Shown here: one piece after another, positions 8,938 to 16,989 of the stretch
How positions within the stretch are numbered: position 1 is the stretch's first letter
Layout: every line of letters starts with the position of its first letter
Assembly (NCBI GenBank): GCA_023412215.1
Contig: JAEYNX010000027.1
Coordinates: forward strand, 62,001 to 126,000
Length of the DNA: 64,000 nucleotides
Direction: 5' to 3'
Source of the DNA: Bacillota bacterium
GTDB taxonomy: Bacteria > Bacillota > Clostridia > Oscillospirales > Ruminococcaceae
The notes under the pieces: model-generated
The model's database searches: none
What the model was told of the DNA's origin: nothing
Seen by the model: only the letters and a program-made list of their open reading frames with translations
Position numbers and translations under genes: made by a program

Positions 8938-9453
8938 ATGATCACTTATATTGCGCTCGGGGTTGCGGTGCTGCTGATCGGTGCCGACCAACTCGTTAAA
9001 TATTGGGCTATGACCAGCCTTGCAGAGATTGGCACCATCCCGCTTATCGGCAACGTTTTTCACCTTACCTATGTAGAGAACCGCGGCGCCGCCTTCGGCA
9101 TGCTGCAGGGGCAGAAGTGGATACTGGTGGGCGTTACCTCACTGGTACTGCTGGGCGCCGTTATCTTTTTATTGAGCGGGCGCGTGAAAAACCGTGTGTT
9201 CATCTGGGCGATAGCCCTCATTATTGCGGGCGGTGTGGGCAACCTGATTGACCGTATTGCCCGCGGCTTTGTGGTGGATTACTTCGATTTCAGGCTCATC
9301 AACTTCTATGTGTTTAATCTGGCGGATACCTGCGTATGCGTTGGTGTCGGCCTTGTTCTGTTATATCTTTTGGTTCTGGAGCCGAGGGAGCAAAAGCGTA
9401 AGGCCCTTGCGTCCAAAAAAGTAGACGACGGTGGTTTGAGTGAACAAAAGTGA
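8938..9453 (+). CDS. lspA: Lipoprotein signal peptidase (signal peptidase II)
   Basis: Membrane aspartyl protease that removes signal peptides from lipidated prolipoproteins. 171 residues with four predicted membrane helices. The catalytic aspartates are in GNLIDRIARG and FNLADT, and the conserved N-terminal ADQLVKYW and VENRGAAFG are present. ATG 8938 is chosen because AGGAGGAG ends 2-3 bases before the start region (8929-8936); an in-frame upstream start at 8887 has no such site. The charged tail is followed by an overlap of 14 bases with rluD, the usual partner. Confidence 0.95.
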   Translation: MITYIALGVAVLLIGADQLVKYWAMTSLAEIGTIPLIGNVFHLTYVENRGAAFGMLQGQKWILVGVTSLVLLGAVIFLLSGRVKNRVFIWAIALIIAGGVGNLIDRIARGFVVDYFDFRLINFYVFNLADTCVCVGVGLVLLYLLVLEPREQKRKALASKKVDDGGLSEQK

Positions 9454-10360
9454 GCGTTATATGGTGCCCCCCGAGGATGTAGGCGCGCGGCTCGATGCCT
9501 TTATTCGAGCCATGTCGCCGGATATGTCGCGCTCACAGGCGCAAAAGCTCATCGACGGGCGAATGGTTACCGTAAACGGCATGATGCAAAGCAAAAACTT
9601 TAAGCTCAAGACGGGCGACGCAGTCAGCATCACCTTTCCTGAGCCGGTTTCGCTCGACGTGCTGCCCGAAAGCACGCCCTTGGATATTGTGTATGAGGAT
9701 AACGACGTGATTGTCGTCAACAAGCCCAAGGGCATGGTGGTGCACCCCGCGGCGGGCAACTACAGCGGTACGCTGGTAAACGCGCTTCTATACCATTGCG
9801 GCGACAGCCTTTCAGGCATCAACGGGGTGGTAAGGCCGGGCATCGTACACCGCATTGATAAAGACACCAGCGGCCTGCTCATGGTGGCGAAGAACGACTA
9901 TGCGCACAATTTTCTGGCGCGCCAGATTAAAGAGCATTCCTTTTTGCGCGAATACGAAGCGGTGGTATACGGCAACCTAAAAGCGGATGAGGGCACCGTT
10001 AACGCCCCCATCGGCAGGCACCCCGTGCACCGCAAAAAGATGGCGGTTACCGAGAAAAACGCCAAATCCGCCATTACCCACTATCGGGTCGTGGCGCGCT
10101 ATAACGGGTTTACGCATATCCGGGTAAGGCTCGAGACGGGCCGGACGCACCAGATACGCGTGCATATGGCGTACCTCGGCCACCCGGTGGCAGGGGATGA
10201 GCTGTATGGCCCTGCCAAGGTGATTAAAGAGCTGCAGGGGCAATGCCTGCACGCAAGGCTGCTCGGCTTTGTGCACCCGCAGACAAAGCAGTGGATGACC
10301 TTTGAAACCGAGCTGCCGGAATATTTCGTTGCGTTTTTAAACAAGATAAACAGGGGGTAG
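9440..10360 (+). CDS. rluD: RluA/RluD-family 23S rRNA pseudouridine synthase
   Basis: Makes pseudouridines in 23S rRNA. 306 residues: an N-terminal S4 domain (SRSQAQKLIDGRMVTVNG) and the catalytic domain with the motif HRIDKDTSGLLMVAKN, in which the aspartate is the catalytic residue. The C-terminal part keeps ETGRTHQIRVHMAYLGHPV. GTG at 9440 is used, inside the lspA end, so expression is probably coupled. The lspA-rluD pair is conserved in Firmicutes. Exact target sites cannot be told from sequence. Confidence 0.93.
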   Translation: MNKSERYMVPPEDVGARLDAFIRAMSPDMSRSQAQKLIDGRMVTVNGMMQSKNFKLKTGDAVSITFPEPVSLDVLPESTPLDIVYEDNDVIVVNKPKGMVVHPAAGNYSGTLVNALLYHCGDSLSGINGVVRPGIVHRIDKDTSGLLMVAKNDYAHNFLARQIKEHSFLREYEAVVYGNLKADEGTVNAPIGRHPVHRKKMAVTEKNAKSAITHYRVVARYNGFTHIRVRLETGRTHQIRVHMAYLGHPVAGDELYGPAKVIKELQGQCLHARLLGFVHPQTKQWMTFETELPEYFVAFLNKINRG

Positions 10361-10363
10361 CCC

Positions 10364-11179
10364 ATGACCAAACGGATAGAGGATTTTCTGGTCGTCTCCG
10401 ATATGGACGGCACGTTGCTGGATGAAGGCCATCGCGTTCTTGCGCGCAATAGTGAAGCCATCCGCCGCTTTAAGGCGAAGGGCGGGCATTTCACCATCGC
10501 CACAGGGCGTTCCATCGCGTCGGCACAAATGTATCTTGAGGAGTTAAAGCTCGATGTCCCCGTCATTTTGTCCAATGGGGCCGTGGTTTACGATTATCAA
10601 GACCGTAAGATACTGTTTGAAGCGTTTCTGCCGCTCGAGGCCGAGCAGTTCGCCTACCATCTGCTGGATGAGTTCCCGCACGTGGGGTGCGAGTCGTTTG
10701 TGGGCGAAGAGGTTTATGTGCTGCAGAATAACGACTACATCAAAGAGCATTCCGTCATCGAACAGGTGGCGTTTTTATATGCAACCGAGCGCGACGCCCC
10801 GCACAACTGGTCAAAGGCCATCTTCGCCGACAACAGAGCGATTATCGAGCGCCTGGAGGCCTATGCGTATGAGAAGGGATTCCCCGACTCGTTTGTGTTT
10901 GTAAAGTCCTGCCCCCAGTATTTCGAGATGCTGCCCAAGGGGGTAAACAAGGGCACGGGGCTTATCCACCTTGCGGAGCTAATGAATATCAAGATGGAGA
11001 ACACTGTCGCGGTGGGGGATTACTACAACGACGCCGAGATGGTAGAGGCTGCGGGCATCGGGGTATTTGCCGCAAACGCGCCGGATGACCTTAAGGCCCG
11101 CGCAGACCTTGTGGTATGCGATTACAGGCAGGGAGCGGTCGCCGACGTGGTAGAGCATATCGAGAGCTTATGCCGATAA
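10364..11179 (+). CDS. Cof-type HAD-superfamily phosphatase
   Basis: 271-residue Cof/YbjI-like hydrolase that probably dephosphorylates sugar phosphates or similar small molecules. HAD motif I is SDMDGTLLD (nucleophile Asp13), motif II is near SNGAVVYD, the lysine of motif III is in PKGVNKGTGL, and motif IV is VGDYYNDAEM. The Cof cap domain lies between. It starts 3 bases after rluD with a GGGGG-rich site and is followed by the transketolase genes, so a link to sugar-phosphate metabolism is possible but unproven. Confidence 0.88.
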   Translation: MTKRIEDFLVVSDMDGTLLDEGHRVLARNSEAIRRFKAKGGHFTIATGRSIASAQMYLEELKLDVPVILSNGAVVYDYQDRKILFEAFLPLEAEQFAYHLLDEFPHVGCESFVGEEVYVLQNNDYIKEHSVIEQVAFLYATERDAPHNWSKAIFADNRAIIERLEAYAYEKGFPDSFVFVKSCPQYFEMLPKGVNKGTGLIHLAELMNIKMENTVAVGDYYNDAEMVEAAGIGVFAANAPDDLKARADLVVCDYRQGAVADVVEHIESLCR

Positions 11180-11214
11180 CATATTCCTATATAAACAATA
11201 TGGAGGATGAGAAA

Positions 11215-12060
11215 ATGGATGTAACCAAGAAGCTTCAGCTGCAAAAAACAGCCTGCCGTGTGAGAATGGGTGTTATCGAAGGCACCTTTCACGCAAAGAG
11301 CGGGCACCCCGGCGGTTCCCTTTCCATTACCGATGTACTTACCTACCTCTACTTTGAGGAGCTGAACATCGACCCGCAGAACCCCCATAAACCCGACCGC
11401 GACCGGCTGGTGCTCTCCAAGGGCCACTGCGCGCCAGCACTCTACTCGGTGCTCGCACAGCGCGGTTTCTTTGGCGTAGAGGAGCTTAAACAGTTAAGAA
11501 AGCCCCATAAGATGCTGCAGGGCCACCCCGATATGAAGGGCACGCCGGGCGTGGATATGACCACCGGCTCGCTGGGGCAGGGCATTTCCGCTGCCTGCGG
11601 CATGGCGCTCTCCGCCAAGCTTTCGAATGAGAGCCACCGCGTATATGCCGTTCTCGGGGACGGCGAGCTGGAGGAAGGCCAGGTATGGGAGGCCTCGATG
11701 TTCGCCGCCCACAAAAAGCTGGATAACCTCTGCGTGGTGGTGGACAACAACAATCTGCAGATCGACGGCCCCGTGAGCGAGGTATGCTCGCCATACCCCA
11801 TCCCCGAAAAGTTTGCGTCCTTCGGCTTTCATGTGATCGAGATCAACGGCAACAACTTTGATGAGATCGAGAGGGCCTTTGCAGAAGCGAAAACCGTTAC
11901 AGGCAAGCCCACCGCCATCGTATGCACCTCGGTAAAGGGCAAGGGCATTTCCTTTATGGAGAACAACGTGTCGTGGCATGGCACCGCCCCCAATGCCGAG
12001 CAGTATGAGCAGGCCATGACCGAGCTCAAGGCGGCGCTCGCCGCGCTGGAAACCGCATAA
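11215..12060 (+). CDS. Transketolase, N-terminal (TPP-binding) subunit
   Basis: First half of a split transketolase of the non-oxidative pentose phosphate pathway. 281 residues with the TPP-binding GDGELEEGQVWEASMFA and VDNNNLQ segments, plus the N-terminal SGHPGGSLS and KGHCAPALY. ATG 11215 follows GGAGGATGAG; an upstream in-frame start would run into the phosphatase gene. The second subunit begins 70 bases downstream. Split transketolases are usual in Clostridia. Confidence 0.95.
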   Translation: MDVTKKLQLQKTACRVRMGVIEGTFHAKSGHPGGSLSITDVLTYLYFEELNIDPQNPHKPDRDRLVLSKGHCAPALYSVLAQRGFFGVEELKQLRKPHKMLQGHPDMKGTPGVDMTTGSLGQGISAACGMALSAKLSNESHRVYAVLGDGELEEGQVWEASMFAAHKKLDNLCVVVDNNNLQIDGPVSEVCSPYPIPEKFASFGFHVIEINGNNFDEIERAFAEAKTVTGKPTAIVCTSVKGKGISFMENNVSWHGTAPNAEQYEQAMTELKAALAALETA

Positions 12061-12130
12061 ACAGCCGCAGCGGTAAACACACTTCACGCATAACTTTATG
12101 CCGCTACCGGCGGCGGAACGGAGAGTAACA

Positions 12131-13075
12131 ATGGCAGATGTAATAAAAAAAGCGACCCGAGACAGCTACGGTGAAGCGCTCGCCGAGCTTTCGGAGACAA
12201 TGCCCAACCTTATCGTGCTGGATGCCGACCTCGCCATGGCAACCAAGACCATCACCTTTAAAAAGAAGTGCCCCGAGCGGTTTGTAGACTGCGGCATCGC
12301 CGAGTCCAACATGATGGGCATCGCGGCGGGCCTGGCCTCCACCGGCAAGGTGGTGTTTGCCAGCACCTTCGCCATGTTCGCGGCGGGTCGAGCGTTTGAG
12401 CAGGTACGCAACTCCATTGGCTACCCGCACTTGAATGTAAAGATCGGCGCCACCCACGCCGGCATCTCGGTTGGTGAGGACGGCGCCACCCACCAGTGCA
12501 ACGAGGATATCGCCCTTATGCGCACCATCCCCGGTATGGTTATCATCAACCCCGCCGACGATATCGAAGCGAAGGCCGCGGTAAAGGCGGCCGTACAGTA
12601 CAACGGCCCGGTTTATCTGCGCTTCGGCAGGCTCGCGGTGCCGGTTGTAAACGGTTCAGACTATCACTTTGAGCTTGGCAAGGGCGTTACCCTCAAAGAC
12701 GGCTCCGATGTGACCATCGTTGCCACCGGCTTAATGGTAAACGAGGCGCTGAAGGCCGCCGAGACCCTTGCCGCCGAGGGCATCCACGTAAGGGTCATCA
12801 ACATCCACACCATCAAGCCGCTGGACGAAGAACTGATCATAAAGGCCGCGAAGGAAACCGGCGCCATCGTCACTGCCGAGGAGCATAACATCATCGGTGG
12901 CCTTGGCGGCGCTGTTGCCGAGCTGCTGGCCGAGCGCTGCCCCACCCCGATGGTGCGCGTCGGTGTTAACGACGAGTTTGGCACCTCCGGCCCCGCCTTA
13001 GAGCTGCTGGCTATGTACGGCCTCAATGCCGAGAACATCGCTGCTAAGGCAAAGGAAGCCATCGCAAAGAAATAA
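12131..13075 (+). CDS. Transketolase, C-terminal (pyrimidine-binding) subunit
   Basis: Second half of the split transketolase. 314 residues: the pyrimidine-binding domain (LDADLAMATKT, FVDCGIAESNMMGIAAGLA) and the C-terminal transketolase domain (VIATGLMVNEAL, EEHNIIGGLGGAVAELL). ATG 12131 follows GGAGAG; an earlier in-frame ATG at 12098 has no good site. Needs the partner subunit to bind TPP. A strong terminator follows. Confidence 0.95.
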   Translation: MADVIKKATRDSYGEALAELSETMPNLIVLDADLAMATKTITFKKKCPERFVDCGIAESNMMGIAAGLASTGKVVFASTFAMFAAGRAFEQVRNSIGYPHLNVKIGATHAGISVGEDGATHQCNEDIALMRTIPGMVIINPADDIEAKAAVKAAVQYNGPVYLRFGRLAVPVVNGSDYHFELGKGVTLKDGSDVTIVATGLMVNEALKAAETLAAEGIHVRVINIHTIKPLDEELIIKAAKETGAIVTAEEHNIIGGLGGAVAELLAERCPTPMVRVGVNDEFGTSGPALELLAMYGLNAENIAAKAKEAIAKK

Positions 13076-13097
13076 TGCGACAGCAACGATAAAAATG

Positions 13098-13150
13098 CCG
13101 GAGGGCTTAAGGAATGTTCGCCATTCCAATAAGCCCTCCGGTGTTTTATT
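13098..13150 (+). terminator. Rho-independent terminator after the transketolase genes
   Basis: Arms at 13098-13116 and 13122-13141 (outer CCGGAGGGCTTA part pairs perfectly) followed by TGTTTTATTT. On the minus strand it would follow the small gene ending at 13146, so it may work in both directions. Confidence 0.85.
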
Positions 13151-13328
13151 TCTTATTCTTGTCGTCCACAATTTCATTCGCAATCTCTACATCATTGTTG
13201 GAGAGTATGGGTATGGGGTTTGAGTCGCGCTTGCGCCGTTGATAGTTATTGCCGCTCATGGGCGAGGGCTTATCAAAGGTGCGTATATAGTTTGTGGTGT
13301 TGCTTTTCTTATTCGGGGTGTTTTTCAT
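13146..13328 (-). CDS. Small basic/polar hypothetical protein
   Basis: Possible 60-residue protein starting MKNTPNKKSNTT and ending DDKNKK, rich in Lys, Arg, Asn and Pro and probably disordered. An AAAGGA lies 11 bases before the ATG. The frame extends further upstream, but that part lies in a degenerate copy of the repeat family (13360-13403). The stop sits against a shared terminator. I recognise no family; it may be a real small gene or chance. Confidence 0.4.
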   Translation of the reverse strand: MKNTPNKKSNTTNYIRTFDKPSPMSGNNYQRRKRDSNPIPILSNNDVEIANEIVDDKNKK

Positions 13329-13359
13329 GTTTCTGACGGTCCTTTCTGTTGATATAAGG

Positions 13360-13403
13360 TTATAACTAAATTTCATTTGCGTAATGCATGCATTGCTGTT
13401 GTC
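13360..13403 (-). repeat. Degenerate end of the hairpin element family (copy A')
   Basis: TTATAACTAAATTTCATTTG followed by a GCATGC-centred palindrome resembles the TTATACTAAATTCC terminus of copy A, which starts 60 bases further on. Only one end is recognisable. Confidence 0.4.
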
Positions 13404-13419
13404 ACTTTAAAAGCGTCGG

Positions 13420-13512
13420 TTATACTAAATTCCAGTTGCAACAATGCCTTGCCTTGTTGCTCCCCCCCCGGAGGCGGGGCTTATCGCTTTTTTAAAGGAG
13501 AATTAGCATTAT
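13420..13512 (-). repeat. Hairpin element, short form (copy A)
   Basis: 93-bp element with ends TTATACTAAATTCC (13420-13433) and GAATTAGCATTAT (13500-13512, reverse complement ATAATGCTAATTC). Inside are GCAACAATGCC..CCTTGTTGC and a CCCC/GGGG hairpin. The right end contains the TAA stop codon (13509-13511) of the adjoining minus-strand gene. Same plan as copy D. Confidence 0.7.
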
Positions 13513-13928
13513 AAAAAGCCTCGCAGCCTTGCCATAAACAGGTTCTCAATCTCGATGTTTTTTTCGGCAAGGCTGATTGTCTTGGGGCTGCAGTCTTTGT
13601 TTTCCTTTAGTTTTTTACCTATGCCGATCACCTGCGCGGTGGTGTTCTTGATAAGCGTCTCGGCAACCTTCTTCTCGTCCTTTTCAATGATTCCCGTTTT
13701 GGCCGATTTTTGCGGGGGCAGCGTCCCGATCAGCTGGGTCACCGGGATGTTCAGACGGGTCAGCGCCGCTTTTGCATTGAGGCGTATACGTCGGCTGTTG
13801 CTCAGTTCGTTTGCCAGCACATAAACAAAGGCGGGGGAGTAATCGCGCTTGAGTAGCGCATTTAGGCACTTTACACGCTCGTCGGCCGCAAGGTAGAGAT
13901 AACGCAAAACCTCACAATCGCTGTTCAT
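13509..13928 (-). CDS. Hypothetical helical protein downstream of rubrerythrin
   Basis: 139-residue soluble protein, no signal or membrane segment. The N-terminal half (ADERVKCLNALLKRDYSPAF) looks like short paired helices, and the C-terminal half is Lys/Glu-rich and helical. It begins 8 bases after rubrerythrin, so it shares its transcript and might take part in oxidative-stress protection, but no motif supports a function and I do not recognise the family. Its stop codon lies within the terminus of repeat copy A. Confidence 0.65.
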   Translation of the reverse strand: MNSDCEVLRYLYLAADERVKCLNALLKRDYSPAFVYVLANELSNSRRIRLNAKAALTRLNIPVTQLIGTLPPQKSAKTGIIEKDEKKVAETLIKNTTAQVIGIGKKLKENKDCSPKTISLAEKNIEIENLFMARLRGFL

Positions 13929-13936
13929 GCCTTCCC

Positions 13937-14476
13937 CTAATTGTTCTCGGCCTTGGGCTGAAAATAGGCCTTGGGGTGCTCACAAACGGGGCATACCTCG
14001 GGGGCATCCTTGCCGTAATGCACATAACCGCAATTAGTGCATATCCACTGGGTCTCGTTATCCTTGCTGTACACCTTATTATTATTTAAGTCGTCGAGGT
14101 TTTTCTGGTAACGCTCCTCGTGTGCGTGCTCGATGGCCAGTACGCTCTCAAACAGCCATGCGATGCGTGAAAAACCCTCTTCCTTGGCGGTTTGGGCAAA
14201 CTGGGCGTACATCTCAGTCCATTCGTAGTGCTCCCCCGCAATGGCGTCGGTCAGGTTTCGTGAGGTTGGCGTTTTACCGTCGTCGTGCAGCTGTCTAAAC
14301 CACATGGCGGCGTGTGCCGCCTCGTTTTCTCCTGTTTTTTTAAATACCTCTGCAATGGTATTTAGCCCTTCGGCCTTGGCCCACTTTTCGTAAGACTGGT
14401 ACTTAGCCCAGGCCTGCGCTTCGCCGGCAAAGGCTGCGAGCAGGTTCTTCTCGGTTTTAGAGCCCTTTAGTTCCAT
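13937..14476 (-). CDS. rbr: Rubrerythrin
   Basis: Non-haem di-iron peroxidase that reduces hydrogen peroxide in anaerobes. 179 residues: the ferritin-like domain (residues ~1-135) with iron ligands in FAGEAQAWAKY, ENEAAHAAMWF, AGEHYEWTEMY and AIEHAHEERY, then a C-terminal rubredoxin domain with CTNCGYVHYG and CPVCEHPKAYF. Strong AAGGAGG site before ATG 14476. It heads a two-gene minus-strand unit with the unknown 13509 gene. Confidence 0.96.
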   Translation of the reverse strand: MELKGSKTEKNLLAAFAGEAQAWAKYQSYEKWAKAEGLNTIAEVFKKTGENEAAHAAMWFRQLHDDGKTPTSRNLTDAIAGEHYEWTEMYAQFAQTAKEEGFSRIAWLFESVLAIEHAHEERYQKNLDDLNNNKVYSKDNETQWICTNCGYVHYGKDAPEVCPVCEHPKAYFQPKAENN

Positions 14477-14585
14477 CGGTAAAACCTCCTTTTCAATACT
14501 TAGTATGAATATCGTTACTAGTTTTATCAGCGCTGTAAAAACTATACTTCGACCAAAGAGGTTATTGTTTTTTTACACCGATAGG

Positions 14586-14600
14586 TTATAATTATTTAAT
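14586..14600. promoter_or_regulatory. PerR-box-like sequence (weak)
   Basis: TTATAATTATTTAAT matches 12 of 15 positions of the PerR consensus TTATAATNATTATAA and lies 110 bases upstream of rubrerythrin, a typical PerR target in clostridia. The region is AT-rich, so chance is a real possibility. Confidence 0.25.
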
Positions 14601-14648
14601 AAAACTAATTTTAGCTGCTGCACAAATTGAAGCGATGATCGGAGCATA

Positions 14649-14780
14649 GGTTAAAAGAAAATCTTTTAACCCTTGAAAAACCGCCTGTCAGCAAGCCCTT
14701 CCTGCCGCTATGCGGCACCGGCATTTTTTAAATTTGGTTCTATGCCCTCTCTTTTGGGCGTAAGGCCCAAAAGAAAGGGC
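14649..14780 (+). promoter_or_regulatory. Three-hairpin leader ahead of the TRIC/UPF0126 gene
   Basis: The 316-base gap 14477-14792 holds three consecutive hairpins. First is a perfect 10-bp stem with loop AAA (14649-14671). Second is TGCCGC-TAT-GCGGCA (14703-14717), with a T6 run nearby. Third is a 16-bp stem with one mismatch and a five-base loop (arms 14744-14759 and 14765-14780). The last arm contains the GAAAGGG that is the only ribosome-binding site visible. This looks like a cis-regulatory leader, possibly an attenuator plus a site-sequestering hairpin. Confidence 0.45.
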
Positions 14781-14792
14781 ATGTATTTAAAC

Positions 14793-15392
14793 ATGACAAT
14801 CTTTGATATCTTCGAGCCCGTGGGCGTTTTTGCGTTTGCCATTTCGGGCGCCATCACCGCGGTAAAAAAGCACATGGATGTCTTCGGTGTGTTCATCCTT
14901 GCCACCGTTACGGCGCTTGGCGGCGGTGTGATACGCGATGTAGTGATGAATAGAGGCATCCCCGCCGCGTTTTCCAACTACGATTATTACGCCCTTATCC
15001 TGCTTGCCGTTATCTTCATCGGCACGGTGGGGGGCAGCCCGCGCTGGCCGGGGGCATTCATCCTGTTTGACGCCATCGGCCTTGCCGTTTTCACGGTGGA
15101 CGCGGGCATCAAGGCGATAGACATGCAGTTAAACCTGCTGTCGTTTTTGTTTATGTCGGTTATAACGGGCGTGGGCGGCGGCGTACTGAGAGACGTGATG
15201 TCCAAAGAGGTACCGGTAATCTTTCGCCGCGAGATCTACGCCGTAGCAGCTATCGCGGGCGCGCTCTGCCTGTGGCTGCTGTCGCCGCTCATCAATGAGC
15301 TGCTCGCAGCCTACATCTCGGTGGCCGTGATACTGGCTATCCGGCTGCCCGCGGTTTATTATAAGCTCAATCTGCCCAGAATCATCAGCTGA
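14793..15392 (+). CDS. TRIC-type (UPF0126/YicG) membrane protein
   Basis: 199-residue inner-membrane protein with about seven hydrophobic helices in two repeats, each with a glycine-rich motif (TALGGGVIRDVVMNRG and TGVGGGVLRDVMSKEVP). Members of the family resemble trimeric intracellular cation channels; substrate in bacteria is not settled. ATG 14793 (MTIFDIFEP) gives the usual length; ATG 14781 is also possible, but it directly abuts a hairpin holding the GAAAGGG site. See the leader entry for possible control. Confidence 0.85.
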   Translation: MTIFDIFEPVGVFAFAISGAITAVKKHMDVFGVFILATVTALGGGVIRDVVMNRGIPAAFSNYDYYALILLAVIFIGTVGGSPRWPGAFILFDAIGLAVFTVDAGIKAIDMQLNLLSFLFMSVITGVGGGVLRDVMSKEVPVIFRREIYAVAAIAGALCLWLLSPLINELLAAYISVAVILAIRLPAVYYKLNLPRIIS

Positions 15393-15426
15393 TATCCTAT
15401 CGTTCGATGTCGGGGGAGGGATTATC

Positions 15427-16782
15427 TTGAAGCGTGCAGTTGTTTTAAGCGGCGGCGGCGCAAGAGGCTCCTATGAGGTAGGGGTCTGGAAGGCGCTGCG
15501 GGAGCTGGGGTATACCTATGATATCGTCACAGGTACCTCGGTAGGCTCCTTAAACGGTGCGCTCATGGTGCAAAACGACATCAGTACAGCCTATGAAATG
15601 TGGGAAAAACTCGATACCGGCCGTATTCTGGAGTTTGAGATCAAGCAGGATACTCACACGGTGGAGGGGATGCTCGAGACGCTCAACCTGTTTGCCAAAG
15701 AGGCGTTTAAAACCCGCGGTGTCAGCAGTGCTCCGCTGCAAAAGCTGCTGAAACAGGTGATTGATGAGGATAAAATCAGAGGTTCCTCCGTCAAATTCGG
15801 CCTGGTTACCGTTGAGGTGCCGGCGCTTAAGCCGCACCAGCTTTACGTAAACGATATTCCGCACGGTAAGCTCATCGATTATCTGGTGGCAAGCTCGTCC
15901 TGCTTTCCCGCCATGCACAGCCATACGATAGACGGCAAAATGTTTGTGGACGGCGGCTATTTTGACAATACCCCCATCGGCCTTGCCGTAAAGGGGGGCG
16001 CAGAGGAAGCGGTGGTGGTAAAGCTGCGAACGGTAGGGCTGGTTCAGCAGCAGCGCTACCGCGCGGTCAAAGTGGATGTCATCGAGCCTAAATGGGATTT
16101 AGGCGCCATGTTTGTGTTTGACGGCAGCCGCGCAAAGCGCAATATCGCACTGGGGTACTACGACTGCAAGAAGCACTTCGGCCTGTACGACGGCTGTAAA
16201 TACACCTTTTACAAGGGCGAGGCTGAGAAGAACGCGCCGCATATCCTTACGCTCTTCCGCGAGTTTTTTGCCCGGCTGGATGTCGACATAGAAGCCAAGG
16301 CGCCGCAGGATTTTTCCCACGTGCTGGGCGGGGTGCACGAATATCTGGCGCGCTATGCGGTGCTGAAGGCGGTTAAAAAGCGCTGGTGCAAGAAAGAGGT
16401 GTCACTCACCGATATGGTCACCGCGGCGGCGGAGGCGGCGGGCGAGCTACTGGGCGTGAGCCCCTTTACTCCTTATCGCTTCGAGACCTATAACTTCAGG
16501 CTGATGAATCAGGTGGTGCGTTATGCTCGCCTGCCTTACGCCGAGCTGGATTTGGACGTAAGCCCCGCGCTCTCGGTCAAAGAGTGCATTACCAATATCA
16601 GCCGCGCGGTGTCGCCTGTTTCTTCGCCCAACCGAATGATGTATATTCTCTCCTGCCTTGCGGATGATGAAAAGCTGGTACAGAACAAACGCCTGATTGC
16701 CATGCTTGCCACCGCCATGCCGATGGAATTTATGGCTGCGCTGTACATTGGCGCCCTTCACACCTTTGTCCGCGCCAGGTAA
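15427..16782 (+). CDS. Patatin-like phospholipase family protein
   Basis: 451-residue serine lipid hydrolase. Oxyanion motif GGGARGSYEVG (about residues 10-20), nucleophile motif GTSVGSLNG, and the catalytic aspartate in VDGGYFDNTP. The catalytic domain covers the first ~300 residues; the C-terminal ~150 residues are helical and unassigned. No signal peptide, so it probably acts on the inner face of the membrane or on intracellular lipids. TTG start at 15427 with GGGGGAGGG upstream; MKRAVVLSGG is the natural N-terminus. A terminator follows, so it is probably a single-gene unit. Confidence 0.9.
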   Translation: MKRAVVLSGGGARGSYEVGVWKALRELGYTYDIVTGTSVGSLNGALMVQNDISTAYEMWEKLDTGRILEFEIKQDTHTVEGMLETLNLFAKEAFKTRGVSSAPLQKLLKQVIDEDKIRGSSVKFGLVTVEVPALKPHQLYVNDIPHGKLIDYLVASSSCFPAMHSHTIDGKMFVDGGYFDNTPIGLAVKGGAEEAVVVKLRTVGLVQQQRYRAVKVDVIEPKWDLGAMFVFDGSRAKRNIALGYYDCKKHFGLYDGCKYTFYKGEAEKNAPHILTLFREFFARLDVDIEAKAPQDFSHVLGGVHEYLARYAVLKAVKKRWCKKEVSLTDMVTAAAEAAGELLGVSPFTPYRFETYNFRLMNQVVRYARLPYAELDLDVSPALSVKECITNISRAVSPVSSPNRMMYILSCLADDEKLVQNKRLIAMLATAMPMEFMAALYIGALHTFVRAR

Positions 16783-16842
16783 CGGTATTGCACGATGTCA
16801 GGTCATGTTTAAGAGTGAAAATGAAATTATATCGCTGTTGTA

Positions 16843-16889
16843 TAATCCGGCAGATTGATTGCGATGCAATCGGTTTGCCGGATTATTTT
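16843..16889 (+). terminator. Terminator after the patatin-like gene
   Basis: Arms 16843-16862 and 16865-16884 share TAATCCGGCA...GATT pairing with a few mismatches and end in TTTTG. Confidence 0.7.
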
Positions 16890-16919
16890 GTATATCTCCC
16901 CCATTTTCTCAGGAAACGG

Positions 16920-16949
16920 TTGACAATGGTCTTTATAAGGTGATATACT
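16920..16949 (+). promoter_or_regulatory. Promoter of the RHH-ABC exporter unit
   Basis: TTGACA at 16920-16925, an 18-base spacer and TATACT at 16944-16949, 41 bases before the next start codon. An ATGGATG/CATATGGA-type repeat around 16951-16983 lies downstream and could hold an operator. Confidence 0.7.
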
Positions 16950-16989
16950 CCATATGGATGGTATAAGGATGATATATGGAGGATGAACG

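Noticed and set aside
14586..14600. PerR box controlling rubrerythrin
   Set aside because: Only 12 of 15 positions match in a very AT-rich stretch and the site lies 110 bases away; kept as a weak feature only, not as a finding.
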